Positions 49,236-61,290 of a stretch of DNA of 64,000 nt are shown piece after piece. Numbering within the stretch: the stretch's first letter is position 1; the number at the start of each line of letters is the position of its first letter. The notes under the pieces are model-generated. The model was not told the origin of the DNA. It saw only the letters and a list, made by a program, of their open reading frames with translations, and searched no databases. The translations under genes and the position numbers were made by a program. Source of the stretch: Megaleporinus macrocephalus (Eukaryota; Chordata; Actinopteri; Characiformes; Anostomidae); NCBI GenBank assembly GCA_021613375.1, contig CM038720.1, positions 41,591,449 to 41,655,448 on the forward strand. Direction: 5' to 3'.

Positions 49236-49440
49236 TTATAGTAACGTGTAGTTACAACACCTGCAGGCGTCAGAATGCAGTTGCTGCACCGTGGTGGACA
49301 ATTTGAGTGAAGAAGCCAGCATCACAATTTGAACAATGACTTGGCTGAACGGGTCTAACATCTCTGTTGTGCACGAGAAGGCAGCCCCATAATAAAAGCT
49401 TCTGAACTCTTTATTATTTATGATGCAACAACATAGTTGA
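49236..49440 (-). mobile_element. fold-back repeat, second copy
   Basis: CAGAATGCAGTTGCTGCACC, GTGGTGGACAATTTGAGTG, AACGGGTCTAACATCTCTGT and CTCTTTATTATTTATGATG parallel 44.93-45.10 kb, but only one palindrome arm remains. Confidence 0.7.
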
Positions 49441-49883
49441 GTTGACTGTTGTAAGTGTTGCAGCTGCTCCAAATTGGAAAATTACATCCTCTCAAATTGT
49501 GGTTTCAAAATAAAAAGCCCTTGAATTGTGTTTTCAATTTAAAAATGATTCACCTTTCAGCCCTAATGAGGGCACATATCCTGAACCCAGTTGGCACGAG
49601 ATTCTAGACCTTCCACAGCCCATGAGCAGATGACACAGCATGAAGAAGGAATGAAAGCTGATCTTATTTAAGAGGAAGCCTAGAAAACTGTCCTTCACCG
49701 TACTGATGTAGACTTATTAGCATGTTTGAATGGCTCAGCAGTTTTGTCTGTGGTGCACACACACTGTGCGTTTGCTTTATTGCACCAGGAGCAACGTTGG
49801 CATGTCCATTAAGGCTCATTTATGCAGCACTCAATACAGATACAGATACGGGCGGAAGTTTCTGTCCATGCTCTGCCCTAGGG

Positions 49884-50130
49884 CTGTGTATTGGCAAGAA
49901 CCTGGCATTACAATACGTATCGTGATACAGTGGTCACGATTCAATGTATCACTATATACTGCAATATTCCAAGCAAAGTGATATATTGTGATTTTTCAAA
50001 TCCTGCTATAATAAAAACACACCACTGTATATGCAGGTTTGCCAATGCTTACAATAGCAATGCACCCTTGTGCTGCTTGTTAATGTTGGAGTGGAGCTAA
50101 AAATGTATTACAACACTGCTATCGATTGTA
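49884..50130 (+). mobile_element. partial copy of the 733-bp MITE at 61.3 kb
   Basis: CTGTGTATTGGCAAGAACCT, ATACGTATCGTGATACA, CTTGTGCTGCTTGTTAATGT and TGGAGTGGAGCTAAAAATG match the ends and interior of 61,291-62,023. The CTCF-like core is degraded here. Confidence 0.7.
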
Positions 50131-50639
50131 AACTGTTGATTAATATCACAATATTTGATGTTTTGATATTTCCTTATACCCCTACTCTGCACTCATTTAA
50201 ACCGTATTTGTGCACATTCTCTGAAAGCATGTGTATATGGACTGATGGGAGCAGTACCACTGTGAATCGTGGGGCCGTGCAGCCAACAGTTCAAGAGAAA
50301 CATGACCACTGCTCTATGGACAGGCAAAGAAGAACCTCAGCAGTTATGCTAGACGTTTTTGAGGAGAGGCTTTGCGACCTAGTCTGGAATTTTAAATGTC
50401 TATATGATGATACATGGACTTCTTCTAATGTTTGTAGTGTATATACATTGTCATGATCTCTTCCACTGTTGGCATGTTTGTTGTTGTCGTAAGAAACATT
50501 TGACTCTGAACTGCCTTCTAGTGTATGTACTGCTTAACGTCCATGCCAGCTTAATGGATGCATAGAAATATATGGGCAGCAATGGTTACGATGTTTGAAA
50601 AGCATGTAAAGGGAATATTAATGAGACATCAATTGAACA

Positions 50640-50770
50640 CATTGTGTTTTCATGTTCATTTCATGTTTAATGGACCAAAAAAAATGCTCCAAAGTAACTT
50701 CGGCAGAATTCTAGTTCCACAGACTTGCGTTAAAAGTAAAGACTTTGGCTTTTCCCATGAAGTTTTTGAT
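50640..50770 (+). mobile_element. dispersed fish repeat, family G, copy 5
   Basis: TTTAATGGACCAAAAAAAAT, ATGCTCCAAAGTAACTTC and GACTTGCGTTAAAAGTAAAG in the same order as copy 1. Confidence 0.55.
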
Positions 50771-50771
50771 T

Positions 50772-50773
<2 letters not shown>

Positions 50774-50832
<59 letters not shown>
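50774..50832 (+). repeat. (TA)n microsatellite
   Basis: About 29 uninterrupted TA units. An open frame ending in Ile-Tyr repeats results from it. Confidence 0.97.
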
Positions 50833-50833
<1 letters not shown>

Positions 50834-52369
50834 CTAGGCTTTTCCCTTAATCTGCTTCTGGTTGTATTCTCATTTCTAGATTTCTATCTAGTTGAGTAGG
50901 TCATATGAAGTCTTTCCTAATGCTGCTGGGGAGTCCCCAGCGGAGCTGACATAGTTGCTATTGTAGTCTTAGCAGCAGCGGCAGCCTCAGCCTCCCACTG
51001 TTCACTCTCAGATGAACCGAGCCAGAAATGCTAGAAGTAAAAGTTTAAACCGAGTTGTTCTCTTGTACATGTTCTACATTGTTCATGCACCTTTCCTTTC
51101 CACGGGAAATGCAGCTTGTTTGTTCTGGGAGTCCAGTGGCACTCTTAAGCCTGTGTTTAACTAATCCATGGCATTATTTTCATCACCACACTGTTTTCCA
51201 GCTTCTCGCTGTTCCTTAGAAACAAGTGCTGTACTTGATTGATAGACTGATGTATGTAAATAACCTGCCAGCCCAAATCTTATGCCCAAATTCTTGGACA
51301 TATTCAGATTGTTCTTTGATAGTCTGGAAAGCAGAAAACAACATGAAATCTTGTTGTTGGGAATCAGATCCAAATGACATTTTGGAGATGGTTTTACATT
51401 TTTTTTTAGTCTGGATATCACGGCTGCCGGAAAGTGTCTTTTGTGTCACTTGCAGTGTGACAAATGACAAATGTGTCAAGTCCAGAGTGATGGAAGCGTT
51501 GGGATTTGCTATGAAGCTACTGTCACCTACATCAGCGCCACATCGGCCCATGCAGATAGGCTAGCGATGTCTGGATACGCAAATCTGATCTTGCATATGA
51601 CATTGCGGGGTCTCACAAGATCTGATTTGAGAATGAACACAGCCTTAGTGTGTCAGTATATTTTGACCAGTTCTTTGTATACTACAAAAAGTTCTGAGAC
51701 CACCCTTTTTATTCAAAACTGCTGCTAAGTACAAGCTTTGTATTTATGGCATTATGAACCTAAACAGAAAAATATAACTTTGCATAGAAGCCTCAACAAC
51801 TAAATATATTATATATTTTTTAATATTTAGCACAATCTCTCTTTAGTTTGTTACACCTGCTTTTCTTACCGGAACACTTTCTATCAGTTTATCAAAGAAT
51901 TCTATTGGGATGTTTTTCCAAAACTTCAAAGTTTGGTTGTTTTTTTTGCTCCTTATGATCCATCAAGCATTGAGGATTTCGTCTAATTGGAAGCAAGGCT
52001 GGAGTTTTCTGGAGTTTTCTTTGCTGGTGGTGAGAGTTTTGGTGGTCGTCTAGGTCTTATACAGATGTTGGAATCCCATTTTTTTCCTAGTTTGTCCCAG
52101 TTTTTCCCACTAATCTTGCATTATCTTGTATCTGCTTTCCTTGGAAATGTCTCCTGAGTAACGAATGACCATTTTCAGTGTTGTTATAAACCAGTGGTGG
52201 TCAGACGGTTGTCACCCAGTGCTGTAAATGCACCCAATTTGCCTAAAATAAGTGTGAGGTATCGTTTGTGGCTCAGAGTCTGTAGAGCTTCATCAGGATG
52301 TGGTTTGTTTGTGGACACTCGGTGATTACAGAGTGAAATCTAATCTCTCTGGTCAGTCAGTATGGACGA

Positions 52370-53160
52370 CTGTATCTGCTGGTGCTCTGCTGATGTATTT
52401 ATTGGCCGTGTGCTGTTAGTAGGCGAAATAAACACCCACACGTATCCAGTATGTGTTTTTGAAGCATCACTTTAATGCTCTTCTCTTTCACACACACATG
52501 CGCTGCCGCCGAGGGCCTGACGTTCCGTACTCTCCTGCCATTACCCAAGCATCGCTGTTGCCATGGAAATGGCACCATGGGACTTTGCCGCTCGCTTCCC
52601 ACCATACCAACTGTTGTCAGCTGTTTTTCCGGCTGCGCCAGAATCACGGCGAAGACGCGGACAACTGAGCCTTAATGCCCAGAAGTTATATTTATTAATT
52701 TATTTATTTACTTACAATGTGGAGTAATGATGGGTGTAAACAGGGAAAGCTGAAAGCACTGAGCTGTCATCCATATTTATGTATTGGAGAGGTCTGTGTA
52801 ACCCGAGGCTGTGTGTGGGCCCTCGGCACATGAGGGACACCTTGCGTCCATAGCTCTCTCGCTCGCTCCCTCTCTCTGGTGACTGAGCTGATGTGACGGT
52901 CTCTCCGAGGCAGTGTCTCATTATTCCCATCCACGCTCTGCAAAATCGCCAAGGTCAGGAGTCCCGGCTGAGGACCACGCAGTCAGCACAAACGGGCCTC
53001 AGACAGTACAGCACACGATAGAACACCGCAGAGCAAACCTGGCACAGCAAACCACCTGCCGCGTCGCTGTTTAATAGATAGGAGACTGATCGATTTATAC
53101 TCTCGTCACCGAACGACATGTTGGTGATGGTTGTTTCTGGTTTAGAGGGATACACAGTGT
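52370..53160. other. GC-richer, non-repetitive intron segment
   Basis: No tandem structure and no recognised repeat. It contains an RFX X-box-like GTTGCCATGGAAAT at 52,557-52,570. It could be a regulatory element, but this rests only on composition and one motif. Confidence 0.35.
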
Positions 53161-53298
53161 TTCCCTTGGAGGTTTATTTATTTATTTATTAAGGCTGGGT
53201 GGTAGAACCCTTGGCTACTCCTGGTGATGTTTAGGATGAAACAGTATTACACAGAATTAATTTCAGTCAATGCTGTATACACCAGTTTTATGGTTCTG

Positions 53299-53840
53299 TA
53301 CACAGATCAGCCATACCATTAAAACCACCTCCTTATATCTACACACGCTGACCATACAGGAGCTACATTTACAGGCTGTAGTTCATCTGATTCTCTGTAT
53401 ACTTTATTACTCTGTTCTTTAATGATCAGGACCCCCACAGGACCACCACAGAGCAGATAGTATTAGGGAGGTGGATCATTCTCAGCACTGTGATGGTGTT
53501 TGCTGGTGTGAGTGGATCAGAGTGTCACGGCTGGACTGAGAATCGTCCACCAACCAAAACTATCCAGACAGCAGTGTCCTGTGGGCGGCGTCCTGTGTCC
53601 ACTGATGAAGGACTAGAGGAACACAAACTGTGCAGCAGCAGATGAGCTACTGTCTCTGACTTTACATCTACAAGGTGGACCAGCAAGTAGTAGGAGTGTC
53701 TAATAGAGTGGACAGTGAGTGGACACAGTGTTTAAACACTCCAGGAGCAGCACTGCTGTGTCTGATCCACTCACACCAGCACAACACACACTAACATACC
53801 ACCACCATGTCAGTGTCACTGCAGCTCTGAGAATGATTCT
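53299..53840. mobile_element. fold-back (MITE/SINE-like) dispersed fish repeat
   Basis: It starts CAGATCAGCCATACCATTAA, AACCACCTCC, a terminal motif I recall as very common in otophysan fish DNA. GGATCATTCTCAGCACTG and GGTGTGAGTGGATCAGA on the left are mirrored by CTGATCCACTCACACCAG and CTCTGAGAATGATTC on the right, giving a long imperfect hairpin. No open frame. Confidence 0.75.
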
Positions 53841-54144
53841 GCAGGTTCAGAAAAGGTTCCATGTTTCTGCACTGTATTAAATATATTAGAAGAAACATGG
53901 AGGAACATTAAATTTGGTGCATGGGCCAGAGGCTTGCGTATTATCATCATACACATACACAGGTTTAAAACGTTAATGTTTTGGTCTTAAATGCAAAATT
54001 AATTAAGGATGTGATGACAACAGTAAGTAATAAATGTCCTGAGGAGATACTCCAGCAAGGTCTGTTTAAATGCTATTTCAGTGTATGTGCCTTTTAAATA
54101 CACTTTAAAATGTTCAATAATCTTCTGTACATTTAGTCCAATTA

Positions 54145-54160
54145 CACACACACACACACA

Positions 54161-54207
<47 letters not shown>
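54145..54207 (+). repeat. (CA)n microsatellite
   Basis: About 30 CA units with one GA interruption. Confidence 0.95.
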
Positions 54208-54210
<3 letters not shown>

Positions 54211-54531
54211 AGAGGACGGGCAGTGATGTACAAGAAAAGCTAATCTCATTTATACAGCTTTCCCCTTAAATGTAATTGTTTAGCAGAGATGCCAAAAGTG
54301 AAGAAGCAGACTTTGGACACCAATAGCACCTTGGCTGCTATTTTGAATTTTGAAAAGTACTTGAATGTGTCTGTTCCTTAGAGTTAGGCCTCTGGGCCTT
54401 GGAAGCGGACCTAATGTGCACTCTTCAGCTTTATTGTGTTTTTGTTTTGAGATAGATCAATCAATATCAGTACAGAATAACAGCTTTAACCTCCAGAACC
54501 ACCCAACAAACCCTGGTAGACTTTTAAGAAT

Positions 54532-54532
<1 letters not shown>

Positions 54533-54588
<56 letters not shown>
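54533..54588 (+). repeat. (AAT)n microsatellite
   Basis: About 18 uninterrupted ATA/AAT units. Confidence 0.95.
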
Positions 54589-54589
<1 letters not shown>

Positions 54590-54699
54590 CAAGGTAGTAT
54601 TGAACCTGTATCCACCCTTCCACTGTTTTTGTGGAACAAATCGCCTTCGCCCAATGTATACATGCTGTAGAAAGCCCCTCTGCAGTGATATCTATGCAG

Positions 54700-55015
54700 T
54701 GAGTAAGGTTAGAGCCCAGGGCTGTCTACCTGTGCAGCTTCTAAAGCTTTGCTATCCAGATTTCAAACAGAGACTCTTTACTTTGGTGTTTAGTTTATTA
54801 AACTGTAAATACTGTTTGACCAGAGGAGGATGGGTCTCCCCTTGTGAGTCTTGGGTTCCCCCCAAGGTTTCTTCCTCCAGTCTGAGGGAGTTTTTTCTCA
54901 CCACTGTTGCCTCAGGCTTGCTCACTGGGGGATATATGTTGTAACTGTCTGTTTTTAAAACTCTTTGCTTTGAGACAACATCATTGTAAAAAGTGCTATA
55001 CAAATAAACTTGATA
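54700..55015 (+). mobile_element. abundant fish interspersed repeat (3' part)
   Basis: GACCAGAGGAGGATGGGTCT, CCCAAGGTTTCTTCCTCCAG, CTCAGGCTTGCTCACTGGGG, CTTTGAGACAACATCATTGT and GTGCTATACAAATAAACTTG form the well-known end of a high-copy fish repeat, probably a non-LTR retrotransposon 3' end; the family name is uncertain. The open frame across it is not a gene. Confidence 0.65.
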
Positions 55016-55694
55016 TTGCACGTTCGTTAGGTTCCAATGTTTAACAATTAAAAGGCTTGCTGCTGTAAAAGTAGCTGATAGTAGATTTCTCTGCTGTACG
55101 GACAACAGAAGTTTTGAAAAATCTTTCATAAAGAAAATATCTGATGATAAATGTATATATTTTTAAATTAGTGTTGCAATGTCAGTTGCCGGCTGCCTCC
55201 AGAATGTTGGGAGTGCAGCACAGCTCCAGAAATAATGATGAAATGTTCCTAGTATGGCTTGAGAAACACAGGTTGCAGTTTGGAGAAGTAGTTGGACGCA
55301 TGTGGTGCTGTTTCAGAGGACTTGGGTAACTGGTAATTGTAAGTTTTGGTATACTTGAATATACTTCAGTATTTTTTATTATTATACACAAACTTTAATT
55401 TCCCTGAAACTAAATATGTTTGTCATAATGTACCTCTGTATTCACTCTCTGTCTGATTTGCTATGTTTGAGCCCAGTGTGCTCTGACTGGTCAGCTCACA
55501 CACTCTGTTCTGATTGGTCAACCTCCAGAGCATAATCCAGCTACAAGCTCTGATCCCCACACTTCTGTGTCTGTTCTTACAATGGTCTGTATTAGTTTGA
55601 GCCAGAGTCCGATCCTGAAAGTCCGGCAGAACAAGCCAGTAGATCCTGATCCACCTTCGCAAGCTAGACTGGAGCAGGACATTTCAGAGCTGAT

Positions 55695-56912
55695 GTAACT
55701 CTCCGCACATTCTTAGGGTGTGCTAACTCTCCGCACATTCTTAGGGTGTGCTAACTCTCCGTACATTCTTAGGGTGTGCTAACTCTCCGTACATTCTTAG
55801 GGTGTGCTAACTCTCCGTACATTCTTAGGGTGTGCTAACTCTCCGTACATTCTTAGGGTGTGCTAACTCTCCGTACATTCTTAGGGTGTGCTAACTCTCC
55901 GTACATTCTTAGGGTGTGCTAACTATCCGGCACATGTCTTAGGGTGTGCTAACTCTCTGGCACGATCATAGGGTTGTGCTGACTTTCTGCTACATTCTGT
56001 AGGGTGTGCTAACCTCTCCGCACATTCTTGAGGGTGTGCCTAAGCTTCTCCGCACATTCTTAGGGTGTGCTAACTCTCCGTACATTCTTAGGGTGTGCTA
56101 ACTCTCCGTACATTCTTAGGGTGTGCTAACTCTCCGTACGTTCTTAGGGTGTGCTAACTCTCTGCACGTTCTTAGGGTGTGCTAACTTTCTGTACATTCT
56201 TAGGGTGTGCTGACTTTCTGTACATTCTTAGGGTGTGCTAACTATCTGTACATTCTAAGGGTGTGCTAACTCTCCGTACATTCTGAGGGTGTGCTAACTC
56301 TCCGTACATTCTGAGGGTGTGGTAACTCTCTGTACATTCTTAGGCTGTGCTAACTCGCCGTACCTTCTGAGGGTGTGCTAACTCTCCGTACATTCTGAGG
56401 GTGTGCTAACTCTCCGTACATTCTGAGGGTGTGCTAACTCTCTGTACATTCTAAGGGTGTGGTAACTCTCTGTACACTCTTAGGCTGTGCTAACTCGCCG
56501 TACCTTCTGAGGGTGTGCTAACTCTCCGTACATTCTGAGGGTGTGCTAACTCTCTGTACATTCTGAGGGTGTGCTAACTCTCTGCACGGTCTTAGAGTGC
56601 CCTAACTCTCCGCACGTTCTTGGGGTGTCCTAACTCTCCGCACGTTCTTAGGGTGTCCTAACTCTCCGTACGTTCTTAGGGTGTGCTAACTCTCCGCACA
56701 TTCTTAGGGTGTCTTAACTCTCTGTACATTCTGAGGGTGTGCTAACTCTCTGTACATTCTGAGGGTGTGCTAACTCTCTGTACATTCTGAGGGTGTGCTA
56801 ACTCTCTGTACATTCTTAGGGTGTGCTAACTCTCCGTACATTCTGAGGGTGTGCTAACTCTCTGTACATTCTGAGGGTGCGCTAACTCTCCTCACGTTCT
56901 TAGGGTGCGCTA
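55695..56912 (+). repeat. 28-bp minisatellite (about 43 copies)
   Basis: The unit is GTGTGCTAACTCTCCGTACA plus TTCTTAGG (GGG recurs at 28 bases from 55,744). The left copies are identical, then a disordered patch lies at 55,921-56,060, then copies with substitutions (CTGAGG, TCTGTACATT). Confidence 0.95.
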
Positions 56913-58029
56913 AGTATTGGGCCACATTGTAACAGAGGAAAGTGCTGGAGTGCTGGAATTCCAACGAGGCAGCTGAGAAAACCTACATAACACTGGTTGG
57001 AAAACCCGGAAAAGCATAATAGATCCTCTTTAAGACCCAACGCTGTCTCACAACCAAAATAATCAACACAGAGAGGATAATAAATCCAAAACAGCCCCAA
57101 ACAACTCGATAAGCTGCCGCAATCAATTAATTAATCACTTGCATCACAAGAGTCCTGGATGTGGCACAATGGCTAATGAAAATGAGAACAAGGTTGTGAT
57201 AATCTGCTTTACTTCCACCTCAGACTCGCTCCTTTTCCCTCTCTCTTTAATGAGCGTGCTCGCCTTGACCTACCAGTGTCCTCTGTCCTGGTGTGAGCGG
57301 AGAATGGACTCTCACTGTCCGTCTGTCTGCTTAGCAGGACTAAAGATGTGGCTGGTTTAGTAATCTGAGAGTGTGGAAGTTCTTCGGTTTGTGTTATTGT
57401 GTTTGTGCGGAGGCTCAGAGTCGAAAAAGCAGCATTAACGATCAACAGAGTGATTTCATTAAGTCGGGCCGTTTCATTAGGGATGAGCCGCAGACAGACG
57501 GACCGCTGCGCCATCCGTCATTATTGACCAGACACCTTCAGTCACGGCTTACGTACAGACGGATGATCTATGCTTCCGTGTTTGCTCTTGTGCAAATGAG
57601 ACATGTTTACCAATACACCACTTATGAAACAATGGGACAAGTTTATTTATTTCATATATTATTGTTGTTATTATTTTTTCTCCTTAGTATTTGTGTCTGC
57701 CGTGTTGAACGTTGATGTTCAGTAGCTGTGACTGGGTTTGTGGCCTTGTCATCATATTCACAAACACGCTCGGACTACTTTGAGAGCGTGATTACATCAC
57801 AAGTGTGGGAGTTTTGCAGCCAGTTGCACCAGCTGAGTGTAGACTTGATGGTAAGTTGGGGTAAAGTCCATCCTAACTCTTACACTGAGGGTACTTAGTT
57901 CAAGACTAGCGATGCACACATTTTCAGCTGCAACACAAACACTTAGGGTATGACTAGTAGAGCAAAACACTGTCACACAGAATCACATTTCCTCTCTGCA
58001 GCCAATCAGGAGCGTTTATTACTTATATT

Positions 58030-58615
58030 TATGAACAGAGTTTGTTTACATTAAAGCTCTGTCTGTAGTATTAGTTATATTCATAAACAGATGGTGTTTT
58101 TAGTAAAGCTGCGTCTGTAGTATTAGTTTTATTTATAAACATACTGTTTATGATAAAGCTGCATCTGTAGTATTAGTTATATTTATAAACAGATGGTGTT
58201 TACAATAAAGCTGCGTCTGTAGTATTACTTATATTTATAAACACACTGTTTATGATAAAGCTGCGTCTGTAGTATTAGTTATATTTAAAACGTATTGCGT
58301 TTACAGTAAAGCTGTGTGTGTAGTATTAGTTATATATATATATTAACAGACTGTTACAGTAAAGCTGCATCTGTAGTATTAGTTATATTAATAAAGAGAC
58401 TGTTTACGGTAAATAGTATTAGTTATATTTATAAAGAGACTGAGTTTATAGTAAAGTTTCGTCTTTAGTATTAGTTATATTTATAAACTGATGGTGTTTA
58501 CAGTAAAGTTCCGTCTGTAGTGTTAGTTATATTTATAAACAGATGGTGTTTACAGTAAAGTTCCGTCTGTAGTATTAGTTATATTTATAAACAAACTGTG
58601 TTTACAGTAAAGCTG
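58030..58615 (+). repeat. 51-bp degenerate minisatellite (about 11 copies)
   Basis: The unit is AAAGCTGCGTCTGTAGTATT plus AGTTATATTTATAAACAGACTGTTTACAGT; AAAGCT occurs at 58,053, 58,105, 58,155, 58,207 and 58,257. Copies differ by 1-6 bases and by short deletions. Confidence 0.88.
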
Positions 58616-58689
58616 TGTCCTGAAAGTGTCTGTGTCCTTGTTTCCGTGTTTATTCTGATCTGCTGTTATTTGGAGTTGGTTCGATGTTC

Positions 58690-59012
58690 ACAAATACTGG
58701 TTGAGTCAAAAGTCTCAGGACAGCCTTTTATTTCAGAAGTGAAAGGGAAAATGAGATATCTGAATACCCCAGCAAGTAACGGGTGAGAGGGCCTATCTTT
58801 GGGCCATATTTGATTTGAAGGTGGTCGTGTAGCAGATCAAAGAAAACCAGGCTTGTCTTAGAAATCGATTGATGCAATCAGATTTGTAATATCTCTTGTG
58901 GTTCAAACGTAATCAACACAAAGTTGTAACAACAACCACATTGAACAACATGTTCAGTCCCTGGTGCTGAACTGCGCCTTCAGATCTGTGTTCAGCACCA
59001 GGGACAGCATAC
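58690..59012. mobile_element. fold-back element, copy 1
   Basis: AAAAGTCTCAGGACAGCCTT, TTTATTTCAGAAGTGAAAGG, GGTGGTCGTGTAGCAGATCA and ATTTGTAATATCTCTTGTGG recur at 60.0 kb. It ends in a hairpin: CCCTGGTGCTGAAC, 18-base loop, GTTCAGCACCAGGG (about 58,960-59,004). Confidence 0.75.
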
Positions 59013-59999
59013 CGGAATCTGTACTGTCTGTAAGATCTGTGATCTTTTCTATCTCTGATTGACAAAATTAATATCGATCAGAAGCTTTAACATGTTTGCA
59101 TGTATATAATCTTTCGTATAAACCAGGCCTTGTTTTACTTTCTTGTAATCTTAACCATAGTGGCAGTTTAAACCTTCAAACTGGGCAACAATTGAGCTCA
59201 CAATCAGCTGGTGCAACTGGCTTCAGAGCTGTACATACATCACTGATTTTGTTTGGACAAATAGACATAATAGGTCTCATAAATCTGCTCTTGTTAGATA
59301 CCCTTCGTCTGTTATTCTGTTCTCATGTTTGGCTTCTTAATGGCATCATATGCTTCAGTTGCATGTCGCCGTGCGTGCAGTCACAGTTTCCACTGAATGG
59401 ACGACACCGAACAGAACAGGCCGTCATAGCCTGGTGCGTGTCGTGTGTTGGGGGGGTATCTTTCCTGTGGCTGGCCATCTGCAGGCTCGGTGGTCTATTA
59501 AACAGATATTTTAGCATAAAATCAGCAAACGAACATGAAAAGTAGGAGAGTGTAGTTACTATAGTATTGACTACAGTACCCTGTACGTGTGGAGCCGTCC
59601 TGCTTTGCGCAATGCATTTCACTCCACTGCAAGATTAATTATGATATGCATGAATAATGAACTGCTATGTTAGGCAGAAAAGGGTCTCCTGGTAGCCTGT
59701 TTTGCACTGTGTATACATTGTGTTAACTGGATTATTTGTGACTAGCAAATCCAACGTGTCACCCACTACGGTTGCCTTCCCACGAAATTCGCCCTGAGCG
59801 TTTTTACTGCTGCATGTCAGCCCACGCCGACGTGTTGTTAGGCTGTGGCACGCATTCACATGTCACTCAGCAGCTGTGGTATCAGAGAGGCTTTTTTTAA
59901 AGAGCCTTTTTAACATCAAATCATGTAAAGATGCTAAATGTTCTATATACACTACTGTGTGAAAATCTTTTTCATATCAATAAGTGTACAGAGTGGGGT

Positions 60000-60420
60000 A
60001 AAAGTCTCAGAACACCCTTTTATTTCAGAAACGAAAGGGAAAGTGACGTATCTGAATACGCCAGAAAGTAACGAGTGAGGGGGGTCTGTCTTTTAGGCTA
60101 TGTCCGGAACATGGCCATCATCTTGAAAGCCGCCATATTGGATCAAGGGCGAGTTTTTCCAATAGGAAGGTGGTCGTGTAGCAGATCAAAGAAGACCAGA
60201 ACTGTCTCAGAAATCAGATTTGTAATATCTCTTGTGGTTCAAATGTTCTCAACACAGAAAGTTACAACAACAACCACATTAAACATGTTCACTGTGCTGT
60301 CCCTGGAGCTGAACACAGATCTGAAGGTGCAGTTCAGCACCGTGGACAGCTTACTGAACATGTTGAATGTGGTTGTTGTTGCAAGTTTCTGTGTTGATAA
60401 TGTTTACAAGAAAAATGAAT
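60000..60420. mobile_element. fold-back element, copy 2, with about 150-bp palindrome
   Basis: The same 5' blocks as copy 1, plus an extra TGGCCATCATCTTGAAAGCC segment. AACACAGAAAGTTACAACAA faces TTGTTGCAAGTTTCTGTGTT, and ACATGTTCA faces TGAACATGT, forming a long hairpin at about 60,251-60,398. The 157-codon frame runs through the palindrome and is not credible as a gene. Confidence 0.75.
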
Positions 60421-61290
60421 ATGTTATTGTAAGAGAAGTAGATCAGATCTTGAGCTCCAGTTTGAAGAACAAAGTTAGGTTCCAGATTTCTCCTGGACGC
60501 CCCAGACATTGTATGAATGTATTCAGTTCCTTCAGCAGCAAATCTTGATTTATCTTAATGAAGTACTGAGCAGTCAAAGCAGGTATTAGATGAGAACTGA
60601 TAATAATACTGGGTTGTTTAGGAGAAGCTTGGAAAGGGTTAAATAAACACACTGACGTATGGAAAAGCACTACTTACTTTATTAATACTGATTAATATTT
60701 AATAAAAAAGAAATTTTACTAAATTTTACAAAATTTTAATAAAGAAAATTTTTTTTTACTGAATAAATAAACGCTTCCTGTCTGGGACAAATAGCTTTTT
60801 ATATATAATAATGTCTCTAAGTGAATAAAAAGGTTAAAAAGGTTTTTCACACTCGCAAACCTAATTTAGGGAAGTGGTTATTGGATATTGAGTTTAAAGC
60901 CCCATTGTGGCACTTCCTGAATGTATAGAGGAGCTGCTGTTTCACGTTAATCACTTTAATTGACCGTAAGGTCAACAAGCATTAACTATTGCTACTACTG
61001 TATAAACATGCTTACTTGCCTCCTGCATTAGTGCCACCGAGTGAAGAGCTGAGGGCCGGAGTTCTGCACAGCCTGATGATTTCTCTGCTCCAGCACACAG
61101 ACTAAAGATGCCCATTAGCTGATGAGTTGAATCCTGTGTGCCTGAATGGGGAAAAATCTGTAACCTGTGAAGAAATCTCTTCCTAATGCATCTTGAAGGT
61201 GGGAGGAACCTTCAGAAAGACAATCCAAATCCGTTTTTTTGGTGGATTTATTTGTTTTATTCATTTATTTTTTTAGCGTCTGGATTAGGG

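Noticed and set aside
59096..59545. 149-codon plus-strand open frame
   Set aside because: No recognisable domain, no Kozak or splice context, and typical chance composition in AT-rich intron DNA next to repeats.
60075..60548. 157-codon plus-strand open frame
   Set aside because: It runs through a large palindrome of a dispersed fold-back element.
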